This document shows positions 34,487 to 46,312 of a DNA stretch of 64,000 bases, one piece after another (position 1 is the stretch's first letter; each line of letters begins with the position of its first letter). The translations under genes were made by a program, and so were the position numbers. The notes beneath the pieces are model-generated. The model worked only from the letters and a program-made list of their open reading frames with translations, did no database searches and was not told the DNA's origin. Source of the DNA: Zea mays (taxonomy: Eukaryota; Streptophyta; Magnoliopsida; Poales; Poaceae); NCBI RefSeq assembly GCF_902167145.1, contig NC_050096.1:80658683-80722682 (forward strand), written 5' to 3'.

Positions 34487-34809
34487 AAAAAGTCGTTCTA
34501 AGGAACGCAGAGTAAGTTTATAAAGTCACAAAAAGTCGTTCCAAAGGGAGCGCAGCGTAAGTTTTCTGCTCAGAAGTCGTTCCTAAAGGAATGCAGAGCC
34601 TACAGCGAAAAGTCAACGCTGATACCGCCTAAGTAAAGGGCGAAGAAGCTCCTAAGGGAGGCTTACAGCGAAAAGTCAACGCTGATACCGCCTAAGTAAA
34701 GGGCGAAGAAGCTCCTAAGGGAGGCTTACAGCGAAAAGTCAACGCTGAGATCGTCTAAGTAAAAGACGAAGAAGCTCCAAAGACGTTCCTAAGGGAATGC
34801 AGAGCTTAC
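34487..34809. repeat. Hairpin-forming tandem repeats of element B (63-bp unit)
   Basis: The unit AAGCTCCTAAGGGAGGCTT...AGTCAACGCTGA recurs at about 34645 and 34708 (63-bp period), flanked by diverged units with GTCGTTCC...GGAATGCAGAG stems. Same location as in element A, between the convergent genes. Confidence 0.82.
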
Positions 34810-35278
34810 GAATGTGTTTTATGAGTATCTTCGGAACAGACGACATTTGCATAACATAACATCATCACATCATTTCGCATAGCATAAGCATCATACATCA
34901 TGTTGCATACAGCAAAAGAAGGGCACACAGTACTAACCTTCGAAAGAATGATTTGAGAAGATGCAAATTGTGCAAAGTCACAAGGGAATATAATGATAAT
35001 CTTCGGAAAATAGCTTCGGAGAATGCTTTCACGAAGCATGGATGATTAGCTTCAGAGGCTGTTTTTACGAAGCATGGATGTGTTTTTTCAGAACAGTTTT
35101 AACGAAGAATATTTTCTTCACGAAGCATGAAAAGAAGGGAAGGTGTTTTTTCGCCGAAGGCTCAAAAATGGTATGTATGTACAGTTTCATGCATCGTAAA
35201 GAATTGAATAATGGAAAGAAACTTGTATATTACATTCAAATGCACAAATGTTACATAGATTACAATTTAACTGTTTTT

Positions 35279-38200
35279 CTAAATAACATTGTCTTCTCTT
35301 AACATTGCTTCGGCGACTTCATTTAAAAGTTGATCAACAATTTTGTCCATGATAGCTTCGGCCATTTGTTTAATTTCATCATCCCCTTTTTGTCTGGGGA
35401 TCGACAGTCGATTCGGTACCTTCTGGAACAAAAGAACATTTTTTCATTACTATTACAAACTGTGAGTAGAGTTTGAAACAAAAATTGCAACACAATAAGA
35501 ACGACTAATTAATACTTAATTGTCCTTCGGGCTCCGTACTTTTTCGGCAGTCTCTGCCACTTTCCTAGCTTCGTGGATGCCTTTTTCGCTCCTTTCGATA
35601 ATTTCTTGTGCCATTCCTCGGCCGCCGTCGTTCCAGATATCAGTAAAAAATTTGCCAGCAACCACGCTTGCTTCGGCCGAGGGGTCCTTGATATCTTCGG
35701 AGCATAAGGCAGCTTCGGACTGAGCTAAAAGTTTTACGTGCCCGCAACCCTTCTTCTCTAACACAGAAGTAATTCCTCTAGCGCCTGAAAAAGCGCATAT
35801 GTCGCCGCGGCTGTTTAGAATCTCTTCGAAGGCCTCTGCTTCGTGGCTAATCCATTCCAGCGGATCTTCGGGATTGCCTCGAGAAAAATTCTCTTCGCTG
35901 GAAAAGGCGCCGACGCTAGCAAAGCTGTTTTTAATTTTATTCACGCATTCTATAGATTTAACATAGCATTTCCTCTGCGATGTGCGAAGCTCCTTAACTC
36001 TTGATTCCAATTTGTTGACCATAAAATCACTAAGTTCACGATTCGTTTCCTCAAGCACGCGCTCCTCTTTAGCTCTAGCCAGTTGTTTCCGAAGATCTTT
36101 AATCTCGCGTTTTTGAGCTTCGGATTGGGCCTTTGAAGCGGCTTCGTCTTTTTTCACTTTATCCACCAATGTAAGCAGAATTTTATCTTTTTCCAAAGCT
36201 TCATTTCTCAGCTTGATAACTTCGGAGCGTAAATTATTAAACGCAATTTCATAACTTTCATCTTCGGCGCTCTTCTGCGCTCTTAGCGCGTTGCTTAGGA
36301 TCAGGCCCTATACGAAAAAGAATTCAGATAAGGAAAAAGGAATGATGTGCGTAAAAATAATGGGGGGGTTTTTTCAAGCGTTTAATTCCGGTACCTTCAA
36401 GCTGTTGTACGCAAGGCTGTCTGCGAGATCCTCTTTCGTCATGGCGCTTAGTCCAACTTCGAGCTTCGGGAAGCCTATGCCCCTAGCCATTTCTCGACAG
36501 ACAGATAGTTCCTTATTATCCGGTAGGCAGTATAAAAAATCATCTTCATTTGTCCCATTGAATATTATTGCCCCCTTTGGATATTTTAGCTCCTTTGCAT
36601 AATGATTAGCTTCATGAAATTCTCCATCAGATAGCTTTTTCCCCGAAGCATGTCGTATAATGTAATCACACATGCTGGCAGGCGCTTCGGGGATGGCAGT
36701 GTCAGTCTCTTCAATTAAAATTGGTTCTGGTATTTTTATCGCTTCGGTTTCCAAAGTTTCTTCCCTGAAGGGCTCTGAAGGCCCAGCTTCAGCTTCAGTT
36801 TGTTGTGTCGGAGCTTCAGAGGAAGCTTCAGCAATTTCAACACTCTTTTTTGGAGTTGTGCTTGAAGACTTAATTGTCTCCAAGACATCTAGTACATTTA
36901 CCATTCTTTTCCTTTTTGGGGTCACCATTGGAGCCTTTTGGATTTTTGCTGCTTCAATATTTATTGCAGGACTTAAAGTTTCTGAGGTTTTTTCCTTAGT
37001 CAGATTTTTCGCTTCTTCCATTTTTTCTGTCGATGGTGCTTCGGCCATCTCTGCAATTTCTGGCAATAAGAGTGGCTGTTCAGCTTCAGCGGCCGAAGGA
37101 GTTCCTCCAGTATACTCAGGCACCGAAGCTGGTTCAATATGGCGTGGTCGGTGTGTGAAGACCTTCAACCTTTTTCCTTTCGGGTCTAGCTCGCTAGGAG
37201 CAGTTCCAGCTTCTTCTTTTTCAGATGTTATGTTTTTCCTTTTTTGCCTTCGGATGGGATAACAATAATCAGGGTAGAAGAACCCGATTGCATCAAACAC
37301 TCGGTTCAATCTCTTCTTTTTTCGGCCTCCGAAGGCTGCTGATAGTGCAGTATTTTCAGCCTTCGAGAATGCCCCAAGTAATTCATCACTTAATGTTTCA
37401 ATGCTTTTCAGCCAGTCATCATCAGGTTCAATAAATTTATCTGCATATTTGAATGTGTATTTTAATCTGACTAGTCCGCCTTCGTCGGACTCTTTGATGG
37501 TTTCTTTCGGCATTTCCCACTTTTCTGCAAGTGGCCATACCCTGAAGGCAATGTGCTCCTGGACCAAGTCCCTTGACCCAATGAAGGAGCAGACTGCGCC
37601 GAAGGCTCTTTGGCATTCTTCGGCTGCCTCATCCATTTCAACCTTCGGCCTTCGAAGTCCGAAGCGTTGCCAAATTGGGTACATAATGATACTTTTGACA
37701 TTATTTTGCGCTGTTAGATCATTTTTCACATAAAACCATTCAGACATCCAGGCTCCGGGCCACCTCTTCCGAAAGGTTGGCACAGGGTAGCTTGACCCGG
37801 AGCGGGCGCCGAAGCTGTAGCACCCAAAGTTGTTGTGGTATTGCTCCTTTCCCCAGGGCTTCGTCTCGTACAATAACTCGTGTATGTTGCAGAAGCTTTT
37901 AGCGTTTGGTTCCAAACCTTGGCTTCTCACAGCCCAGACAAAAATCCCCATTCTCATAATAGCTTCGGGAGTGAGTTGATGAAGGTAGATTTGGAATGTT
38001 TTCAGTACCTCAACAACAAAAATGCTCAGGGGGAATCGAAGCCCAGCCTTGAGGAGGCTTCGGAAAATCACAACTTCATCTTCTTCAGGGGTGGGAGAAG
38101 TCTTTTCCCCGGCATCAGCTCTCACAATAGATATGTCTCGGAAGTATCGCCCCCTCATATTATCAATGTGACTCTGCTTGATGGTTGTTTTCCCAAAAAC

Positions 38201-38428
38201 TGAGTGACTTGGTCGCCACGGTCGATCTTCGGCCTCTTCCCCATCACTTTCCACATCATAGCTGTCGCTGTCATCAGTATCTTCGGACAAACCTTCGAGA
38301 ATCTCCTTCGTGATTTTCTCTGTATTAGTCTCTGCCATCGCTATCAGGAACCCCAGATTCTTCTCCTCCTCGAGACTCAGCTTCGTCTCAACAGGGATCT
38401 TCTTGTCTTCAGACATCTTCGGAAACAC
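35279..38428 (-). pseudogene. Antisense accessory gene of element B, three exons, nearly intact
   Basis: Exon 1 38428-36395 (678 codons), exon 2 36307-35516, exon 3 35422-35279; intron borders match element A. The protein parallels the A copy: acidic N-terminus, the region like the 'putative gypsy type transposon' family (FPLSIFVVEVLKTF, NNFGCYSFGARSGSS), the basic motif PKRKRMVNVLDVLETIKSS near residue 503 identical to A, and a coiled-coil exon 2. Exon 3 encodes MAEAIMDKIVDQLLNEVAEA. Relative to A, one base is missing near the end of exon 2, so the frame stops at the exon end (35516-35518) and exon 3 would not be read. Both long exons are open. Its function is unknown; the basic motif suggests nucleic-acid binding or nuclear entry, which is inference. 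Confidence 0.72.
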
Positions 38429-38560
38429 TAAAAATTTGTTCCCGAGGCCGAAGCTTCGAAATCAAAAAGACCAGCAAATCTCAATGAGCGAGAGCTAAAA
38501 ATTTTTAGTGGGCCGAAGCAAAAGGCAGGCGTGTGTACCAAATGAATTCACGATGTGTTC

Positions 38561-38569
38561 TTATTTATA
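38561..38569 (-). promoter_or_regulatory. TATA box of the antisense gene, element B
   Basis: Minus-strand TATAAATAA about 133 bp upstream of the ATG at 38428; matches the box at 17051-17060 in element A. Confidence 0.65.
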
Positions 38570-38723
38570 CGCCTAGGGCGTTAAAAGTTAAAGGGCCCCG
38601 CTTGTCAGTGAATGTTGCTATTCTAGCAAAGGGAAGGTGTTTTTTTCGGACCTTCGGCTCAAGGCCTTCGTCCATATCGCAATCTGAATTTATTATTTAC
38701 AAATTAATATTGCGAGGGGCTAC

Positions 38724-39394
38724 TGTTGGGGGCCTTCGTCCTCCGAAGGTCCTCAAAAACATGATTTGACAATGTTTTCCAAGTGAATTATATGAACAGG
38801 TATTTTCGGATTCAGAATTATGGATATGGAGCACGACCAGGACGAAGGCTGAGCCAGACGAAGGTCGGGGGCAGCCGAAGCTGTACGCAGGGAAGCTTCG
38901 GCGCGATGGCACAAGGGGGAACCGACCTTAAGATGAAAAGACTTCGGGGTCCTCAATAGATTTCCATAAACCGTTAACAAATGTAATGGACATGGATGTA
39001 ATTTTACGTGGGCTGCGTCCCGCGTCTATAAATAGATGAACAGTACTCCCGTACTGTTCACGCTGACTTGTCATTTTGCTTTTGGCGTCACGCTCGTACT
39101 TTCCACCTTCTCTCAGGATCGAAGGTGCATTTGTAATTTGGGATCATTTCTGTTTTTCCATGTTAATAAAATAGAAATGATTCTTTGGTGATGCTTATAT
39201 CATATTTCATGCTTTATGTGAGTCCTTCGTCATTACTTGTTATGTTTACGAAGGTATGTCTCTCACGACCTTCGTCCGAGACTCATTATTTCCCGAAGGG
39301 ATATAATGCTTCGAAGGACGAAGGACCCTAACACTTAACACTTTTTATGTTGCCTTGTTCTTAACTCTTAGAATTTGAGAACAAGTCACCAACA
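38724..39394 (+). repeat. 3' LTR of element B
   Basis: 671 bp, no difference from the 5' LTR seen by eye; preceded by GCGAGGGGC and followed by GCGAC. Confidence 0.94.
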
Positions 39395-39399
39395 GCGAC

Positions 39400-40330
39400 T
39401 GGACACAAAAACAAAAAAACTGCGCACACGACAGTAGAGTGTGGCTGTGACCAAAGAAAATCTGTGCGTGCAGCTGCTGTTGACCGGAAGCGACTGGACA
39501 GAGGAAAGAAAAAATCGCTGGCGCCCCTGACACGCTTGCATGGCTGTGAGGAGGAGAAAAAAAATCTGCAGCATGGCGCCCAGACGGACTGTGCAGAAGT
39601 GACCGAACAGAGAGAAAAAAAAAATTTCTGCATGCGCAGCAGCTGCTGACCGGACACCACAAAAAAGGTTCTGTGCGCGCAGCAGGATGCGACCGGACAA
39701 CCCCAAATAAAAAATTCTGGCGCGCTGACAAGGCTGTGGAGAAGCGACCGGACAGAACAAATAAAAAAAGTGGCGCGCACTGACGCTGCTGAGCAGCAGC
39801 AAGCAGAAAAAAAAATAATCTACGCGCCCAGCAGAGGAAGTGACCGGTCAATAAGAAAAAGAAAAAAAAATGCTGCGCGCCCTGCAGAGGATTGGACTGG
39901 ACAAAAGAAAGAGATGCTGCGCGCCCTGCAGGATGCTGACCGGATAAAAAATTCGCGCACTGACGCTAGAGCACAACGGAGACCAAAAAAATACTGCATG
40001 GCGCCCTGACCCGCTGCATGCCTGGCTATGACCGGACAGAAAAAAAATCTGCACGCCAGGCCGCCAGCAGAGAGGAAGCGACCGGTCAATAAAAAAAATT
40101 CTGCGCGATTGAAAAGGCTGCAGCTGACAGACCTGCGCGGACAGGCCTGCGCGGACAGACCGGTCAGAGACCGGTTCAACCGGTCCACTATGTCGGTTCA
40201 ACCGGTTTTAACCAGGATGGTCCTGGTAAAATCTGGTTAAAAACAGCTGAGCTGGAGTTCAGCTCTGAAGTTCAGCTGGCCTCCTCCAGCTGAACTAGAA
40301 AGTTCAGCTGGTCAAGCCAGTTGAGCCCAA
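39400..40330 (-). repeat. Repeat-rich spacer of element C between pol and element B
   Basis: About a dozen diverged units of the form TGCGCGC...GACCGGACA...AAAAAA are seen up to about 40100. From 40140 on come ACCGGTTCAACCGG and GTTCAGCTGG motifs like those of the LTR. Minus-strand ORFs in this low-complexity stretch are not credible genes. Confidence 0.7.
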
Positions 40331-40455
40331 AAAAAAAATCTTAGCACTAAAATTCATTCGAATTTTAACATTTTCACCAAGTTTTTAAAAGATCATCACA
40401 AAGCTTTAAAACTATCAATCAAAAATAGTGAATCAAACAATTTTTGTGACCGTTT

Positions 40456-43400
40456 TCAAGTTAAGTTACGAGAATCCAAGATATTTAATTCACTCCTAAG
40501 AAAGCAAAACCTAGTCTCATCGAGGGGTTTTGTGAAGATATCGGCTAGTTGATTTTCGGTGCTCACATGAAACAATTCGATATCTCCTTTGGCTTCGTGG
40601 TCTCTCAAGAAATGGTGTCTGATGTCAATATGTTTAGTTCTAGAGTGTTGCACAGGATTGTTTGCAAGTTTTATGGCACTCTCATTGTCACACAAAAGTG
40701 GAATTTTGTTGAACTCACAACCAAAATCTCTAAGGGTTTGCTTCATCCATAACAACTGTGCACAACATGCCCAGTTGCTATGTACTCAGCTTCTGAAGTG
40801 GAAAGTGCAACACAATTTTGTTTCTTGGAACTCCATGATACTAAGGATCGCCCAAGGAATTGGCAAGTCCCAGTAGTGCTTTTTCGATCTACTTTGCAAC
40901 CGGCATAATCTGAATCAGAATAGCCAAGTAAATCGAAAAGGGAGCCTTTGGGATACCATAATCCTAGGTTTTGGGTGTGAACTAAGTATCTTAGAATTCT
41001 CTTAACTGCTACAAGATGGCAATCTTTAGGATTTGCTTGAAAACGTGCACACATGCAAACACTCAACATTATATCAGATCTAGATGCACATAAGTAAAGC
41101 AGTGATCCTATTATTGATCTATATAATTTTTGATCTACAGGTTTACCTTCCTCATTTAGGTCGAGATATCCATTTGATGACATTGGAGTCTTGGCGTGTT
41201 TTGCCTTTTCCATGCCAAACTTCTTGAGCATATCTTGTGTATATTTGGTTTGGCATAGAAAAGTACCTTCCTTGAGCTGTTTGACTTGAAATCTCAGGAA
41301 GTATTTAAGCTCGCCCATCATAGACATCTCAAACCTGTTCGTCATTACTTTGCTAAACTCTTCACAAAATTTTTCATTAGTACTACCAAATATAATGTCA
41401 TCAACATATACTTGGCACACAAATAATTCATTGTCAACTTTTCTAGTAAATAAGGTAGAGTCAGCTTTTCCTATTGTAAACCCATTCTTAATTAAAAAAT
41501 CTTTAAGACAGTCATACCAAGCTCTAGGGGCTTGTTTAAGCCCGTAGAGTGCCTTATGAAGTAGATAAACATGATTTGGCTTCTTTGGATCTTCAAAACC
41601 CGGTGGTTGCTCCACATATACTTTCTCTTGTAGTGGTCCATTTAGAAATGCGCTCTTGACATCCATTTGATATAGCTTGAAATCATGGTTAGTAGCATAT
41701 GCAATTAATATTCTAATTGATTCTAACCTTGCTACCGGCGCATATGTTTCGCCAAAATCAAGTCCTTCCACTTGAGTGTAGCCTTGGGCAACCAACCGTG
41801 CTTTGTTTCTTGTAACCACGCCATGTTCATCTTGTTTGTTCCTAAAGACCCATTTAGTCCCAATCACATTTTGTTTGGGTCTTTGGACTAAGGACCAGAC
41901 TTCATTCCGGGTGAAGTTGTTCAACTCCTCTTGCATGGCAATTATCCAATCCGGATCACCCAATGCTTCTTCAACCTTAAGTGGCTCAAGAGAGGAAACA
42001 AACGAGTAAAATTCACAAAAATTAGCTAAACGAGATCGAGTCGTTACCCCTCTCCTGATGCTACCCAGGATGTTGTCCACCGGATGATCCCTTTGAATTG
42101 TATGATGGACTCTAGGATGAGGCACTGATGGTTGTCTTTGTATTTGCTCCTCCTCATCATTCACTTGATCAAGAGGCACTTCACCATCAATACTTTCGTG
42201 TTCATCTTCTACCACTGTTGGCATCCTTTGATGATTTTCTTCATGGCTTGGATGGCTTGAGGTTGATGGGTTTGCTTGGGTGGAGACTTTGTCACTCACC
42301 ACCTTTGCACCCACATCCACAACCTCATTGGTCATCCAGAAAGTTCCTTCCTCATCATCCTTTTCTTGAGGTCTCACTTCACCTATTGCAAGTTTCTTTA
42401 TGGCTTCACAAGGTAGTTCTTCATTTCCTGCAGTGACATTAGAAACATGCCCTTGCGAGCCATTAGACTCATCAAATGTCACGTCTATCGCTATTTCAAC
42501 AAGACCGATGGTATTGTTGAAAACACGATATCCATGCGCATTTGATGCATAACCAAGCAAGAAGCCCTCGTCCACTCTAGGAGCAAACTTTGAGCTCTTG
42601 ACTTTCTTGTTAAGAATAAAACACTTACATCCAAATACTCTAAAATAATCAACTTTAGGTTTGTTACCGGTGAGAAGCTCATAAGCAGTCTTTTTGTAGA
42701 TCTTATGAAGATAGAGACGGTTGATTGCATGACAGGCGGTGTTGACCGCCTCTGCCCAAAAATTGTCAGGTGTCTTGTACTCATCCAACATGGTTCTTGC
42801 AGCTTCAATTAGAGTTTGGTTCTTTCTTTCCACAACACCATTTTGTTGTGGAGTGTAAGGAACCGAGAACTCATGTTTGATTCCTTCTTCGCCTAAGAAT
42901 TCTTCGACACCTGTGTTCTTGAATTCCGTCCCATTATCACTTCTCACTTTCTTGATTTTGAGCTCAAATTCATTTTGAGCTCTTCTCATGAATTTCTTCA
43001 ATATTTCTTGAGTTTCACCTTTATCACTCAAAAAGAAAACCCAGGTGAATCGAGAAAAATCATCAACAATGACTAAACCATACTTACTACCACCAATGCT
43101 AATGTAGGCCACAGGTCCGAAGAGGTCCATGTGAAGAAGCTCCAATGGCCTCTTTGTTGTGACCACATTCTTTGATTGATGTGGGACTCCATGTTGCTTT
43201 CCTGCTTGGCATGCACCACAAACCCTATCTTTCTCAAATACAACATTTGTTAGTCCAATGATGTGATTATCCTTTTGAAGTTTGGCCAAATTCCTCATAC
43301 CGACATGGGCTAGCCGGCGATGCCATAGCCAACCCTTGTCGGACTTTGCCACTAAACAAGTCTCAGGCGTCACTTTACTTGTTGTGAAATCAACAAGATA

Positions 43401-43751
43401 AAGCTTGCCCTTCAAGCGACCGGTAAAGGCAACTGAGGAGTCCTCCCTTCTAAGGATCTTCACATCCACATCCAAAAATAGACAATTATAACCCATTCCA
43501 CAAAGTTGTGAAACGGACAACAAATTATAGCTCAAAGAATCTACCAATAAAACATTTGAAAGTGATTGTTGGTCAGAGATAGGAATTTTACCAATACCAA
43601 TCACCTTACTCTTGCCACTATCTCCAAACACAATTTCTTGTGCTTCTTGAGTTAGTTGCAATGTATGAAACATGTCTTTCTCCCCGGTCATGTGATTTGT
43701 ACATCCACTGTCAAGCACCCAACTTGACCCACCAGAGGAGTAGACCTGCAA
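40456..43751 (-). pseudogene. pol: pol of element C (protease, integrase, RT, RNase H), one frameshift
   Basis: The main frame 43751-40743 has 1002 codons. Order: copia protease signature [11 protein letters not shown] at the start; the H..H..CxxC GAG-pre-integrase region (about 140-185); integrase core with D near 209, D near 272 (RSDNGTEF) and E near 309 (VVERKNQ); RT (about 600-850) with YVDDIIFG; RNase H with GYSDSDYAG and [10 protein letters not shown] one-base loss near 40765 shifts the frame; the remaining C-terminus ([20 protein letters not shown] to the end) continues in another frame to 40456. No ATG opens the frame: it follows the gag stop in the +1 frame, so expression needs frameshifting or splicing (a TTTTGCAG acceptor-like site is there). 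Integrase before RT proves Ty1/copia. Confidence 0.92.
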
Positions 43752-43758
43752 AACAAGT

Positions 43759-46257
43759 TTAGGCTATGCTTTTAGGTACCCAAATTGAATTGGGTCCTAC
43801 AGTGTTAGTTATAGCCTTGGGTACCCACACACTCCTTTTCATGACTTTTCGTTTAGTGTAGGCACCCACATATTTCACAACCAATTTCCCTAAATCCCAA
43901 GTCAACATATAATCACAAAGATATGAGTGGGAAATGGGAGCATTAGATTTTTGTCCACTTGAGGATCCCACTTCCTTCATCTTACTCTTTGTGGAACTCA
44001 AGGTAACCTTTACTTGAGGTGACTTGTCATTTGAGGAGTGAATCCTCCCCAAGGCATCATATAGGGTGGTTCCCTCTATGAACTTGGGGAATCTCCACCC
44101 CTTATGCACTGTGCTAGGGTTTTCCTTGGATGAGTTGAACCCAAGCCCCCTTCTTCCATTGTTGGGCCTTAGGGACTTGAACTTGGGTTCAACTTTCTTT
44201 AACCCATCATTGCTAGAGCATCTTTTCAAAATTCCTTTGACCTTCACCTGTGGGCTATTCTTCCTTGCATGGTTAGTTAGACAACAAGAAGCATGATATT
44301 TGGCACAATGTTTGCAAAAATTATCATTTAAGGAGCTAGACTTAGATTCAATCACTAAAGATGAGGCATTGATGTTCTTGCAATTTTCAAGTTGCACTTG
44401 AAGTTCTTGATTTTGAACATTCAAGCTTAACATGCTTGTTTCAAGTGCATTCTTTTCATTTGCAAGATTAGCTATAGAGGTTTTCATATTAATTACTTCT
44501 TTATCTTTATTCTCTATAGTTATCTTGACTAAGGATACTTCCTTAGTCAAGACATCTAGCATTTCATCTTTATTGTGAAGCAATTCTTGAAGCTCTAGGT
44601 TTCTTTCCTTTTCAAGGATAAGCAAGTCTTCTTGAGCATCAAGAGTTGCTTTTCTTTTATCTAGCTTCTCCATTAATTTGGTGATAACAATGTACCCATT
44701 CAAGCCAAATTCTTTAATCATTTTATTTTTCATGGCAATTTGTTCATCATCATCATCATTTGGAAAATCATTACTCAATAAGGTTACCTTATCTCCTTTT
44801 GCCATGAGGCAAGTTGGAGTGTAGGAGTCGTCTTGTAGGTTGGTGAAGAGTTGCGAGCTTGATGTAGATTGGATGGCCACGTTTGCCACCACTTCCTCTT
44901 CCTCGGAGCTAGAACTCTCTTCATCGGAGTTCCATTCTTCACCAATATGGGCTTGACCATATTTCTTCTTCTTGAAGTATCCCTTGGTCTTGCCTCCCTT
45001 TTTGAACTTGTCCTTCTTGTATTCCTTCTTAGCTTCTTGTTCCTTCTTGTTAGGACAATCCGCTATGAAATGACCGGTTTGGCCACATTCATAGCATGCC
45101 CTCTTCTTTCCTTTCCTTTGGAACTTGTCATTTTTCCTTACAAATTTCTTGAATGTTTTGATGAACATAGCTGTGTCTTCATCAGATGAGCTATCTTCAT
45201 CACTTGAGGTCTCGACCACTTTCTTTGCTTTGTGGTCTTTGTTCTTCTTGGGGTTGTCTTGTTCATTAGTGATCAAGGCATGAGAGTCCCTTGACTTGAT
45301 AGGGGCTTCTTCGGACTCGTGTTGTTGAATCTTTGCAAATAATTGATGAGGCGTCATATCCTCATAGTCATCACGATCCCTAATCATCCTTGCAAGACTC
45401 TTATCCTTTTCTTTATATGCTCTCATGAATAATCTTGTGACCTTGGAGTCACTCCAATCTTCACTCCCAAGTACTCTTATTTTGTTGACCAACACCATCA
45501 ACCGATCAAAGAGTGATTGAAGCGACTCACCCTTTGTCCAATCATATCTTGCAAGCTCACTTTCCAAAGCTTCAACTCTATGTCTCTTAGCTTTGGGATC
45601 TCCTTCATGTGACATTTTAAGAATATTCCAAATGTCACGGGCATCTTCTCTTCCTTGAACTTTCCGGTATTCTTCCAGATAAAGACTTCCTTTAATTATG
45701 CTCACTGCTTGAGCATTGCGATGAACCTCTTGCATCATTTCCGGAGTCATCTCTTCTCCTTGGGCGGGCTTATACATACCTACATTAACAATCTCCCAAA
45801 GACTAGGATGCACACCGATTAAATGCGACTTCATCTTGTCGGCCCACTCGTCATAGTTCAACTCACTAAGAGTTGGTAACTTTCCAAGTGGGGCGGAAGA
45901 GAAGTTGGGAATATAATTTCTAGAGTAATCGAATTGAACTTTGCTAAATTCGTTACCTTTGCTTTTGGTAGATGATCCTTCGGTGTTGAGACTTACCTTG
46001 CTCAATACCTTAGACACCAAAAGATCCACTAGATCGTCATTGTAATCAAATGTTCCCTTACCTTTATCTTCTTCGGCCTTTCTTCTTGATTCTTCTTCTT
46101 CGGCCTTTTTCTTAGCATCTTCCTCTTTCATTTTGAGGAACATTCTCTCGGCAATCTTCATGGCGAGGTCGAGGACCTTGGGGTCCACTTCCTCACCGGA
46201 AGATGTGATGGGGATTTCCTCGAGGAGAGGATCCACATGGTCCCGTTGAGTAGACAT
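43759..46257 (-). CDS. gag: gag of element C, intact
   Basis: 832 codons, starting [21 protein letters not shown] charged N-terminal coiled coil (residues about 40-65) precedes a copia gag core (about 110-320; [33 protein letters not shown]). A zinc knuckle [14 protein letters not shown] (CX2CX4HX4C) lies near residues 386-399. Beyond it are an acidic Ser/Glu-rich stretch and a long coiled coil (about 530-630). Such a large gag is usual in SIRE/Maximus elements. The ATG lies 40-60 bp from the primer site, the expected position. Pol follows in the +1 frame after the stop. Confidence 0.92.
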   Translation of the reverse strand: MSTQRDHVDPLLEEIPITSSGEEVDPKVLDLAMKIAERMFLKMKEEDAKKKAEEEESRRKAEEDKGKGTFDYNDDLVDLLVSKVLSKVSLNTEGSSTKSKGNEFSKVQFDYSRNYIPNFSSAPLGKLPTLSELNYDEWADKMKSHLIGVHPSLWEIVNVGMYKPAQGEEMTPEMMQEVHRNAQAVSIIKGSLYLEEYRKVQGREDARDIWNILKMSHEGDPKAKRHRVEALESELARYDWTKGESLQSLFDRLMVLVNKIRVLGSEDWSDSKVTRLFMRAYKEKDKSLARMIRDRDDYEDMTPHQLFAKIQQHESEEAPIKSRDSHALITNEQDNPKKNKDHKAKKVVETSSDEDSSSDEDTAMFIKTFKKFVRKNDKFQRKGKKRACYECGQTGHFIADCPNKKEQEAKKEYKKDKFKKGGKTKGYFKKKKYGQAHIGEEWNSDEESSSSEEEEVVANVAIQSTSSSQLFTNLQDDSYTPTCLMAKGDKVTLLSNDFPNDDDDEQIAMKNKMIKEFGLNGYIVITKLMEKLDKRKATLDAQEDLLILEKERNLELQELLHNKDEMLDVLTKEVSLVKITIENKDKEVINMKTSIANLANEKNALETSMLSLNVQNQELQVQLENCKNINASSLVIESKSSSLNDNFCKHCAKYHASCCLTNHARKNSPQVKVKGILKRCSSNDGLKKVEPKFKSLRPNNGRRGLGFNSSKENPSTVHKGWRFPKFIEGTTLYDALGRIHSSNDKSPQVKVTLSSTKSKMKEVGSSSGQKSNAPISHSYLCDYMLTWDLGKLVVKYVGAYTKRKVMKRSVWVPKAITNTVGPNSIWVPKSIA

Positions 46258-46298
46258 GATCGTTTCCTCACGCGGTTAAGCGTAAAATGAGGTACGGA

Positions 46299-46310
46299 GC
46301 TCTGATACCA
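46299..46310 (-). other. tRNA-Met primer-binding site of element C
   Basis: Minus-strand TGGTATCAGAGC two bases from the LTR end; exact match to the usual plant initiator-Met primer site. Confidence 0.92.
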
Positions 46311-46312
46311 AT

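Larger units (their letters stand above)
32030..39394 (+). mobile_element. Element B: gag-only Tat/Huck-like gypsy element with antisense gene (young copy)
   Basis: LTRs 32030-32700 and 38724-39394 (671 bp each) look identical by eye and are flanked by GCGAC (32025-32029, 39395-39399). Same plan as element A: intact gag, hairpin repeats, three-exon minus-strand gene, purine tract GCGAGGGGC, LTR. No pol. Identical LTRs imply a very recent insertion, so the family has been mobile recently with enzymes from elsewhere. Confidence 0.93.

Noticed and set aside
39345..40201. Minus-strand ORFs of about 100-170 codons
   Set aside because: They fall in the low-complexity spacer and an LTR end, overlap in several frames and consist mainly of Phe/Ser/Cys runs from A-tracts and GC repeats.
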